From contig WFMX01000077.1 of NCBI GenBank assembly GCA_015488875.1, positions 1-11,784 of the forward strand: DNA of 11,784 nt. Reading direction: 5' to 3'. The notes under the pieces are model-generated. The model had not been told where the DNA came from. It did not search any database and saw only the letters and a program-made list of their open reading frames with translations. Positions 1 through 6,068 of the stretch are shown here, one piece after another. Every line of letters starts with the position of its first letter. The first letter of the stretch is position 1. This DNA comes from Campylobacterota bacterium. Its GTDB lineage: Bacteria; Campylobacterota; Campylobacteria; Campylobacterales; Sulfurovaceae. A program made the translations under genes and the position numbers.

Positions 1-37
1 ATGAGCCGAGTGCTCTAACCAACTGAGCTAAAGACCC
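1..37 (-). tRNA. partial tRNA with anticodon CAT (5' half; Ile2 or elongator Met)
   Basis: Read on the minus strand, bases 37 to 1 give the 5' half of a tRNA that is cut by the window edge. The parts are an acceptor arm GGGTCTT, TA at positions 8-9, a D stem GCTC/GAGC around AGTTGGTTA, an anticodon-stem 5' strand CTCGG, loop bases CT, and the anticodon CAT at bases 3-1. CAT is used by elongator Met tRNA and by tRNA-Ile2, whose first anticodon base TilS converts to lysidine so that it reads ATA. The T at tRNA position 7 before TAGCTC resembles the Ile2 sequences I remember more than elongator Met, which usually has G there. The initiator is unlikely because the 5' anticodon-stem strand lacks the GGG at 29-31. 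The 3' half and discriminator base are outside the window, so identity is not settled. Confidence 0.85.
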
Positions 38-58
38 TGGTTAGAAAGTTGAGATGAG

Positions 59-64
59 ATTATA
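59..64 (-). promoter_or_regulatory. -10 element of the tRNA promoter
   Basis: The minus strand carries a perfect TATAAT at bases 64-59. Transcription would start near base 52, leaving a leader of roughly 15 nt before tRNA base 1 at 37. No convincing -35 hexamer is seen 16-18 bp upstream, where the sequence is T-rich, as is common in Campylobacterota. It lies between the rodA stop codon and the tRNA, so the tRNA probably has its own promoter. Confidence 0.5.
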
Positions 65-122
65 TCTAAACAAACTTAAACAAATAAGCTTTTTTGATAA
101 AATATCAAATCCTAAAGTAAAT

Positions 123-1256
123 TTATGACTTTATTGGAGTCATCATCACTTTGGAGTCAGGATTATACACAAAAAAACTTTTAAAAGCAAGTAAATTTTG
201 CAAAATACCGAAAATTGCTGCAAAAATGATGAAAGATGTACCTCCATGGCTAAACATTGGCAGTGGTACACCCACGACAGGAGCCAATCCTATGATCATG
301 TATATATTGACACCCATATATATAAAGATCAAAAAAGCAAGCCCAGATGCAAAAGTCCTCACTAGATAGTCTGTACTATTCCATATAGCTATCATGATGA
401 GGTGAATGATGAGCAGTATATATAGTGATATAACCGTGATCATACCTACAAATCCAAGTCTCTCACCAAGATATGCAAATATAAAGTCGCTAGATGAGAT
501 AGGCAAGAACTTGAGCTGTGTCTGTGTGGCTTCATCTTTTTTCTTGCCTTTTAGACCACCAGAACCTATGGCAATAAGTGCTTGTTGGACATGGTAGCTA
601 GGTTTGCCTAGGAAATCTGTAATTCTCTTCTTTTGGTAGTCGTGTAAGCTAGAGTATAGTAAGGGTGCACCCAAACCCACGGCTATTATGATAGCTACCC
701 ATATCTTCCAATCGATGCCGACCATAAATAAGATACCGTATCCTGTGATGAGAAGTACAAGGGCTGTGCCTAGGTCAGGCTCTTGTTTGATGAGTAAAAA
801 TGGTATCAGTATCACTAGTGATAGCTTGATGAACTTAGCTAGTCCATATCCCTTTTCGGGTGGTGGACTATGGCTGATCATATACGCAAGCATCATAATG
901 ACGCTCACCTTTACAAACTCTGATGGCTGAATAGTAAGACCTATCCCTGGTATCTCTATCCATCTTTGGGCCCCCAATATAGTCTTGCCCACTAGGTCTA
1001 CCGCTAGAAGAAGTAGTAGATTTAGTACATATACTATAGGGGCAAACCACCATATTATCTTTCTCCAAGGTATGAGAGCCGATACTAAAAATACAAAAGC
1101 ACCTATGATATAGTAAAGCATCTGTTTTTTAAATAATAGAGGATTTATCTCATATATGAGAAGTGAGGAGATACCCAATAGGGGAAGTATTTGTATCATC
1201 AGGAAGTAGTTGAAGTATTTTAAGATCTGTTTATCATAAGTGAGCCACTTATTCAT
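123..1256 (-). CDS. rodA: RodA, SEDS-family peptidoglycan glycosyltransferase of the elongasome
   Basis: This 377-residue multi-pass inner-membrane protein is a SEDS-family glycan polymerase. RodA works with a class B PBP (PBP2) to polymerise lipid II during side-wall growth. SEDS hallmarks are present: PSEFVK at 111-116; the EPDLGTA segment at 159-165, whose Asp161 aligns with the catalytic aspartate; the IAIGSGGLKGK loop at 228-238; and the C-terminal PLPMFSHGG at 331-339. The loop and the TQTQLKFLP stretch favour RodA over FtsW. The motif after LKFLP reads ISSSDFIF instead of the frequent EAHTDFIF. The ATG at 1256 follows an AGAGG ribosome binding site (1266-1262) with 5 nt spacing and an extended -10 just upstream. 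No PBP2 gene (mrdA) is adjacent. The next feature downstream is the tRNA, with no clear terminator between. Confidence 0.93.
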   Translation of the reverse strand: MNKWLTYDKQILKYFNYFLMIQILPLLGISSLLIYEINPLLFKKQMLYYIIGAFVFLVSALIPWRKIIWWFAPIVYVLNLLLLLAVDLVGKTILGAQRWIEIPGIGLTIQPSEFVKVSVIMMLAYMISHSPPPEKGYGLAKFIKLSLVILIPFLLIKQEPDLGTALVLLITGYGILFMVGIDWKIWVAIIIAVGLGAPLLYSSLHDYQKKRITDFLGKPSYHVQQALIAIGSGGLKGKKKDEATQTQLKFLPISSSDFIFAYLGERLGFVGMITVISLYILLIIHLIMIAIWNSTDYLVRTFASGLAFLIFIYMGVNIYMIIGLAPVVGVPLPMFSHGGTSFIIFAAIFGILQNLLAFKSFFVYNPDSKVMMTPIKS

Positions 1257-1278
1257 TATAGCCTCTATTTTTTATGTT

Positions 1279-1287
1279 ATTATAGCA
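1279..1287 (-). promoter_or_regulatory. extended -10 promoter of rodA
   Basis: The minus strand reads TGCTATAAT over bases 1287-1279, an extended -10 (TG, one base, then perfect TATAAT). The predicted start near 1272 leaves a leader of about 16 nt that contains the AGAGG ribosome binding site. No good -35 is seen, which an extended -10 can tolerate. Confidence 0.55.
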
Positions 1288-1293
1288 GATAAT
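1288..1293 (+). promoter_or_regulatory. possible -10 element of pgeF
   Basis: GATAAT lies 3 bp from the opposing rodA -10 and would give a start near 1300, just before the GGAGAAG ribosome binding site at 1306-1312. It matches the consensus at 5 of 6 bases but has no TG extension and no recognisable -35, so it is weaker than the rodA element. If real, the two promoters overlap and polymerase cannot occupy both at once. Confidence 0.3.
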
Positions 1294-1313
1294 GTTTTAA
1301 CCCATGGAGAAGT

Positions 1314-2090
1314 ATGAGTAATTTTTATCATTTTGATAGACTCGCAAAAGAGCCAAATCTAGTGCATGCTGTCACAAAAAAAAGTATAGGCAGTCCATAT
1401 GAGATGAGTCTAGCGCTACATACAGGAGAGGACAATAGGGATATAGTCTCAAATAGATGGAGTGTCGCAAAGTCTATACTGGGTTTAGACTCCATAGATA
1501 GATGCAATTTCGTTGTAGCAAATCAAACACATAGCGACCATGTCCAAATCATAGATAGTGATATCTCACTAGGATGGGCAGATCGGGAGAGTGCTATAGC
1601 TGATTGTGATGCTTTGATAACAAATCATAAAAATGTCATACTCACTATATTGACAGCAGATTGTGTGCCTATACTGCTCTACGATCCCATCAGAGAGGTA
1701 GTAGCTGCGATACATGCGGGGTGGAGAGGCACAGAGTCCCAGATAGTTATCAAGACTATAGAGTCAATGGTTCATAGATTTGGTTCAAAACCATCCGATA
1801 TAGTAGCTGTAGTTGCTCCTGCTATAGGTGGATGTTGTTATGAGGTAGGTGAAGATGTAGCAGAGCATTTCATAGAGTATACTGACGCTATAGAGGATGT
1901 TGGGGATGGTAAATATATGCTAGATTTACCTATGATAAACAGGCTACAATTGTTGTCTGTAGGTTTGACTAGAGAAAATATCCAGATGAGTGGTATATGT
2001 ACATCTTGTAGTGTAAATGAGTTCTTCTCCTATAGGAGAGAGCAGGGGTGTAGTGGTAGGTTTATGAGCATTATAGGTATGCTAAGTTGA
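1314..2090 (+). CDS. pgeF: PgeF/YfiH-type laccase-domain protein (peptidoglycan editing factor, polyphenol oxidase family)
   Basis: This 258-residue cytoplasmic protein belongs to the Cu-oxidase_4 (YfiH/LACC1) family and has the usual length. The metal-centre residues are visible: His73 in NQTHSDH, Cys117 in TADCVPIL, and His134 in IHAGWRGT. Other family marks are the PAIGGCCYEVGEDV segment (169-182), the CTSC pair (Cys229, Cys232), and the C-terminal SYRREQGCSGR stretch. Members have been reported as polyphenol oxidases and purine-nucleoside-cleaving enzymes. E. coli YfiH (PgeF) is reported to prevent L-Ser replacing L-Ala in the peptidoglycan stem peptide. The gene is divergent from rodA, which agrees with a wall role but does not prove it. 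GGAGAAG sits just before the ATG. No terminator follows, so transcripts may run into the efflux operon. Confidence 0.9.
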   Translation: MSNFYHFDRLAKEPNLVHAVTKKSIGSPYEMSLALHTGEDNRDIVSNRWSVAKSILGLDSIDRCNFVVANQTHSDHVQIIDSDISLGWADRESAIADCDALITNHKNVILTILTADCVPILLYDPIREVVAAIHAGWRGTESQIVIKTIESMVHRFGSKPSDIVAVVAPAIGGCCYEVGEDVAEHFIEYTDAIEDVGDGKYMLDLPMINRLQLLSVGLTRENIQMSGICTSCSVNEFFSYRREQGCSGRFMSIIGMLS

Positions 2091-2167
2091 TATCAGACTA
2101 TTCATAACAATACTACCAATTATCAATATTAGCAATCAGAAAGCATGGCATAGAGTAAAGAACTTCA

Positions 2168-2176
2168 TGATATAAT
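2168..2176 (+). promoter_or_regulatory. extended -10 promoter of the RND efflux operon
   Basis: TGATATAAT is an extended -10 with a perfect TATAAT at 2171-2176. The expected transcription start near 2183 falls inside the downstream palindrome at 2180-2198, so a bound repressor would directly block initiation. No -35-like hexamer is seen near 2148-2153. The leader from this start to the ATG at 2210 would be about 27 nt. Confidence 0.65.
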
Positions 2177-2179
2177 TCA

Positions 2180-2198
2180 TTGACCGACAGTCAGTCAA
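2180..2198. promoter_or_regulatory. TetR/AcrR-type operator overlapping the efflux transcription start
   Basis: TTGACCGAC-A-GTCAGTCAA is a 19-bp palindrome with one mismatched pair (2185/2193). It resembles the TGACNGAC-type inverted repeats bound by many TetR-family repressors of efflux pumps. It lies just downstream of the -10, over the predicted transcription start, the usual place for such a repressor. No regulator gene is in the window, so the protein would act in trans. The site and its symmetry are seen directly. The TetR assignment is inferred from motif shape and from the controlled genes. Confidence 0.65.
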
Positions 2199-2209
2199 AG
2201 GATTATATC

Positions 2210-2974
2210 ATGAATAAATTTGTCAAACTCATCACAATATCAGCCATGGTGATATCTCTAGCAAGTAGTGGAGATATATATACTACATTTACCGTAGAGG
2301 CTCAAAAAAGTGCCAATCTAGCATTTACATCTACAGGCATAGTGCAGAGTGTAGATGTAGATGTGGCAGAGAAGATATCTAAAGGGCAGAAGCTATCACA
2401 GTTGGATAATAGTGATCTAGTAAGTGCCGTCAATATAGCCAAAGCAGATCTAGAAAATAGCAAGATTATACTCAAATTTGCCAAGAGAGCATACGATAGA
2501 GAGACAAAAGTCAAGAAGCTAATCTCAGAGCAACAGCACGATCAGGTCATACAAGCATATGAGAGTGCCAAGAGCAAGATAAATATCAAAGAGGCTAACT
2601 TGGCATATAAGCAGTCGCTATTAGAAAAAACTATACTCTATGCACCATTTGATGGGGTGGTTTATGACAAGCATATAGAGGTAGGTGATGCAGTGAGTGG
2701 TGCTATGATACGCACTGTATTTAAGGTACACTCTATAGATAGAGTCAAGCTCATACTAGAGTTTGACCAGAAGTATTGGAGAGAGGTCAAACTAGGTCAA
2801 AAGTTTATCTATAGAGTGGACGGAGATGAGAGCAAATATGAGGGCAAGATCACCAAGATATATCCATATGCAGATAGTAACAACCGCAAGATTAAGGCGG
2901 AGGTATTGACCAAAGGGTTCATCCCTGGGCTTTTTGGTGATGGATATATAGTCACAGATAGTAGTGAGAAGTAG
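2210..2974 (+). CDS. RND efflux periplasmic adaptor (membrane fusion protein), short CmeE/HefB-like type
   Basis: This 254-residue adaptor would bridge the RND pump to an outer-membrane channel in the periplasm. The N-terminus MNKFVKLITI plus a hydrophobic stretch to about residue 20 is a signal peptide, with likely cleavage after ASS. There is no lipobox Cys. Two half-lipoyl motifs, near 42-66 and 144-163 (APFDGVVYDKHIEVGDAV), flank a helical hairpin at about 70-140. A beta-barrel-like part follows to about 245. It is much shorter than AcrA (about 400 residues) and close to my recollection of the small adaptors CmeE of Campylobacter and HefB of Helicobacter. The ATG at 2210 was chosen because AAGGA (2198-2202) precedes it by 7 nt and the signal peptide starts there. 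An in-frame TTG at 2180 lies inside the operator and has no RBS. Confidence 0.88.
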   Translation: MNKFVKLITISAMVISLASSGDIYTTFTVEAQKSANLAFTSTGIVQSVDVDVAEKISKGQKLSQLDNSDLVSAVNIAKADLENSKIILKFAKRAYDRETKVKKLISEQQHDQVIQAYESAKSKINIKEANLAYKQSLLEKTILYAPFDGVVYDKHIEVGDAVSGAMIRTVFKVHSIDRVKLILEFDQKYWREVKLGQKFIYRVDGDESKYEGKITKIYPYADSNNRKIKAEVLTKGFIPGLFGDGYIVTDSSEK

Positions 2975-2976
2975 CC

Positions 2977-5900
2977 ATGTACAAGGGAGCTATCAATAGA
3001 CCTATAACTACACTGATGTATGTCATCACACTGATGATATTTGGGTGGATATCGTTCAAAAATATGCCATCAGCACTATTTCCAAATATAGATTTTCCTA
3101 TGGTGACGGTAGCGACCGTATATCCAGGTGCGGAAGCTCAGACTATAGAGTCACAAGTGACTGACAAGATAGAAGAAGCTCTATCTAGGATAGGTGGAGT
3201 AGACAAGATCATATCTACTAGTAGTGAGGGTGTATCGGTCATCATGGTACAGTTCTTCCTAGAGAGGGATATAGATGAGGCTACCAACGATGTGCGAGAC
3301 AAGGTATCAGCAGTCATACTGCCCAAAGATGCCAAAAGTCCTAGGGTAAGCAAGCTAGATATAGGAGGTGCACCAGTCATCAACCTATTTTTGACTGCAA
3401 AGGAGTCATCTCTATCTGATTTGATGATCTTTGCAGACGAGAAGGTCAAGCCAAAGATACAGAGGATCAACGGAGTAGGGGCTATCAATATTATAGGGTA
3501 TAGAGATAGAGAGATCAAGATAGTACCAAATCCATATCTACTCAACAAATACGGTATCTCTATAAGTGAACTCAATCAGATAGTAGCTATAGAAAATGTC
3601 AAGATAGGAGGTGGCAAGCTCATATCTAAGACCAAAGAGCTAGTCATCAAGCTAGAGGGTGATGCCAAGAGTGTAGAAGAGCTGAAAAATATCACCATCA
3701 AGGACGATATAAGACTTCGTGATATAGCTGATGTAAAGGATACTCTAAGTGACCCAAAGAGCTTCGCGTCATACAATGGCAAAGCAGGTGTCATGCTAGA
3801 GGTGCAAAAGATCTCGGGTACAAACACTATAGAGATCATCAAGAGGGTCAAAGATGAGATACCGAAGCTCAAAAAGATGGCAGGAGATAGATATGGTGTG
3901 CAGACTCTCAGTGATACATCAGAGTTTATCATACACTCACTCAACGATGTGGAGTTTGATCTAGTCTATGGAGCATTTCTAGCTGCACTCATTATATTTG
4001 TCTTTTTGCGAAATATCACCATCACCTTAGTATCCGCCATATCCATACCAGCCTCTATCATGGGTACATTTGCCCTTATGGACTATATGGGGTACGATCT
4101 CAACAAGATGACCATGATAGGACTCACTCTAGCTATAGGTATCATTATAGATGATGCCATAGTCGTCATAGAAAACATTTACAAGAAGATGGAAGAGGGC
4201 ATGGGCAAATTCCAAGCAGCGGTAGAGGGTACCAAGGAGATGGCATTTACCATACTCGCCATCTCTGCTATGCTTTTGGCAGTATTTATCCCTGTATCTT
4301 TCATGAGTGGCATCGTGGGCAAGTTCTTCAATTCATTTGCTATGACAGTAGGGTTCGCCGTCATCATATCATACACCATAGCTCTAAGTTTCATACCGAG
4401 CCTAAGTGCTAGAGTGTTACACAAGGGGGAGAGCCGATTTTACAACATGACAGAGCCTATCTTTCGTCTCATAGAGAAGATCTATGATGCGATACTCAAA
4501 GTAGTGTTGAGGTTTAAATACATCACTCTCCTGCTTGTGATAGGTGGATTTATATTTTCTCTGAGTCTATTTCCACAGATAGGAGTCGACTTCATACCCA
4601 AAGAGGATAAAGGGGAGTTTGAGATCAAGATCAAAGCAGCAGCAGGAATATCGCTAGAGCAGATGAGGAGAGAGTCCGAAGAGATAGAGCAGCTAGTACG
4701 CAAAAATCCAAATGTCATCTATACTACACTAGGTATAGGGTACAACTCTTCACAAGAGATACACAAATCGGTCATCTATGTCAAACTCAATAAAAAATCC
4801 CAAAGATCACTCAACCAAGAGGAGATCATACAGAGCTTCAGAGAGCAGCTGAAGCCCTATCAAAAGAGACTCTTCATCACCGCTGCAGCCATACCCAACA
4901 TCAAGGGGGCAGGCGTGAGTGTACCATATCAGATAGTACTCAAATCAGACTCTTTTGAAGATCTATCTATAGCCAAGAAAAATCTCACAGAGTATCTAGC
5001 CAAAAAGAAGGGTATAGTGGATATAGATACCAACCTAGATGAGGGCAAACCAGAACTCAGAGTCACTATACTTAGAGAAAATGCCAACCGCCTAGGTATC
5101 ACCGCACGACAGATAGCATCTGCATTCAATATAGCATTTTCGAGTGATCTAGAGATATCGCATTATGAGGAGTCAGGCAAGCAGTACAATATAACTCTAA
5201 GACTTCCAGATGAGTACCGCAAAGGGGTAGCAGATATCAAAAAGTTACAGATCCGCACAGCCAAGGGTGAACTAGTATATATAGATGGACTGATATCTAC
5301 AGAGATCAAGAGTTCTATGGCATCTATCAATCACTTCGATAGAGAGAGACAAGTGACAGTATTTGCCGATCTCTTTGGTCTAGATCTAGGTGGTGCAGTC
5401 AGTTATACTAGGGAGGGTATAGATGATCTACTGCCACCTAGTGTGAGTTACAGATTTACAGGATTTGCAGAGGAGATGGAGAAGACAGGTAGAGCCTTCG
5501 GTGCTGCCATAGCTCTATCAGTGATACTGATGTTTATCATATTGGCTATACTCTATGAATCACTCGTGCAACCTATCATCATCATGATGGCACTACCTCT
5601 CAGTATCATAGGGGTGATAGTGGCACTATACTTGAGTCATCAGCACTTTAGTCTATTTGTAATGATAGGCTTTATGCTTCTCATGGGTATGGTGGGTAAA
5701 AATGCAGTACTTTTGGTGGACTTCGCCAACCATGCTGTAGATAGTGGCAAGAGTGCAGATGAGGCACTACTAGAGGCAGGTGAAAAGCGACTACGCCCTA
5801 TACTCATGACTACCATCGCTATGGTGTTTGCCATGTTGCCCTTAGCACTCAGTACAGGACTAGGCAGTGAGACCAAATCCCCTATGGCGATATCTATCAT

Positions 5901-6018
5901 AGGAGGATTGCTATCATCCATGATACTCACTCTACTAGTGGTTCCTGCCATATATCGTATTATTTATCCTCTGGATAGATGGATGAGGAGATGGTACGAG
6001 GGGAGAGTGGAAGAGTAG
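2977..6018 (+). CDS. AcrB-type RND multidrug efflux permease (HAE-1-like, CmeF/HefC-like)
   Basis: This 1013-residue inner-membrane proton/drug antiporter forms the pump of a tripartite efflux system. It has the RND layout: TM1 near 10-28, a large periplasmic loop to about 325, a TM bundle to about 485, another TM near 515-533, a second large loop to about 830, and a final TM bundle. Proton-relay residues are intact: Asp392 and Asp393 in IGIIIDDAIVVIEN (TM4), and Lys908 in GMVGKNAVLLVDF (TM10), matching AcrB Asp407, Asp408 and Lys940. The N-terminal FPNIDFPMV and YPGAEAQTIE motifs are typical. It is shorter than AcrB (1049) and near the size I recall for CmeF. Only 2 nt separate it from the adaptor stop, so translation is probably coupled. 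Substrates cannot be read from the sequence, and bile salts, solvents, metals or dyes are all possible. Confidence 0.93.
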   Translation: MYKGAINRPITTLMYVITLMIFGWISFKNMPSALFPNIDFPMVTVATVYPGAEAQTIESQVTDKIEEALSRIGGVDKIISTSSEGVSVIMVQFFLERDIDEATNDVRDKVSAVILPKDAKSPRVSKLDIGGAPVINLFLTAKESSLSDLMIFADEKVKPKIQRINGVGAINIIGYRDREIKIVPNPYLLNKYGISISELNQIVAIENVKIGGGKLISKTKELVIKLEGDAKSVEELKNITIKDDIRLRDIADVKDTLSDPKSFASYNGKAGVMLEVQKISGTNTIEIIKRVKDEIPKLKKMAGDRYGVQTLSDTSEFIIHSLNDVEFDLVYGAFLAALIIFVFLRNITITLVSAISIPASIMGTFALMDYMGYDLNKMTMIGLTLAIGIIIDDAIVVIENIYKKMEEGMGKFQAAVEGTKEMAFTILAISAMLLAVFIPVSFMSGIVGKFFNSFAMTVGFAVIISYTIALSFIPSLSARVLHKGESRFYNMTEPIFRLIEKIYDAILKVVLRFKYITLLLVIGGFIFSLSLFPQIGVDFIPKEDKGEFEIKIKAAAGISLEQMRRESEEIEQLVRKNPNVIYTTLGIGYNSSQEIHKSVIYVKLNKKSQRSLNQEEIIQSFREQLKPYQKRLFITAAAIPNIKGAGVSVPYQIVLKSDSFEDLSIAKKNLTEYLAKKKGIVDIDTNLDEGKPELRVTILRENANRLGITARQIASAFNIAFSSDLEISHYEESGKQYNITLRLPDEYRKGVADIKKLQIRTAKGELVYIDGLISTEIKSSMASINHFDRERQVTVFADLFGLDLGGAVSYTREGIDDLLPPSVSYRFTGFAEEMEKTGRAFGAAIALSVILMFIILAILYESLVQPIIIMMALPLSIIGVIVALYLSHQHFSLFVMIGFMLLMGMVGKNAVLLVDFANHAVDSGKSADEALLEAGEKRLRPILMTTIAMVFAMLPLALSTGLGSETKSPMAISIIGGLLSSMILTLLVVPAIYRIIYPLDRWMRRWYEGRVEE

Positions 6019-6054
6019 GACCGTGTTGCAGTCGAGGGCGAACGATCACTATAT

Positions 6055-6068
6055 GGGGACATATCCCC
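6055..6068. other. GC hairpin in the convergent efflux/galT gap
   Basis: GGGGA (6055-6059), loop CATA and TCCCC (6064-6068) form a 5-bp GC-rich stem between the RND stop (6018) and the galT stop (6068-6070). GATC copies at 6044-6047 and 6073-6076 could add a loose outer stem. No T-run follows on either strand, so it is not a classical intrinsic terminator. It may protect 3' ends or slow polymerase in both directions. Confidence 0.35.

Larger units (their letters stand above)
2164..2214. repeat. 51-bp imperfect palindrome spanning promoter, operator, RBS and start codon of the efflux operon
   Basis: Two 25-nt arms (2164-2188 and 2190-2214) are inverted around the single base A2189. By my base-by-base comparison they match at 22 of 25 positions. 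The outer 13 bp are exact (TTCATGATATAAT against ATTATATCATGAA). The mismatched pairs are 2177/2201, 2179/2199 and 2185/2193. Complementarity stops at 2163/2215. The left arm holds the extended -10 and the right arm holds the ribosome binding site and ATG. It may act on DNA as a large operator, and in read-through RNA as a hairpin hiding the translation start. Confidence 0.85.

Noticed and set aside
93..109. TTTGATA-AAA-TATCAAA inverted repeat between rodA and the tRNA, considered as a rodA terminator.
   Set aside because: The stem is almost all A-T, and in the rodA direction it is followed by A residues instead of a T-run. The T-run lies on the wrong side.
2091..2163. Search for a small gene or terminator in the spacer after pgeF.
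   Set aside because: No open frame with an RBS and no GC stem with a T-run is visible. The stretch is simple AT-rich spacer before the promoter.
2180..2209. TTG at 2180 as the start of the adaptor, adding ten residues (TDSQSKDYI after the initiator).
   Set aside because: It begins inside the operator palindrome and lacks an RBS, and it would put a polar segment before the signal peptide. The ATG at 2210 has AAGGA at ideal spacing.
3138..3944. Two adjacent minus-strand open frames (145 and 122 codons) inside the RND permease gene.
   Set aside because: They lie fully antisense to an intact, well-conserved permease and encode low-complexity Ser/Leu-rich sequence without motifs.
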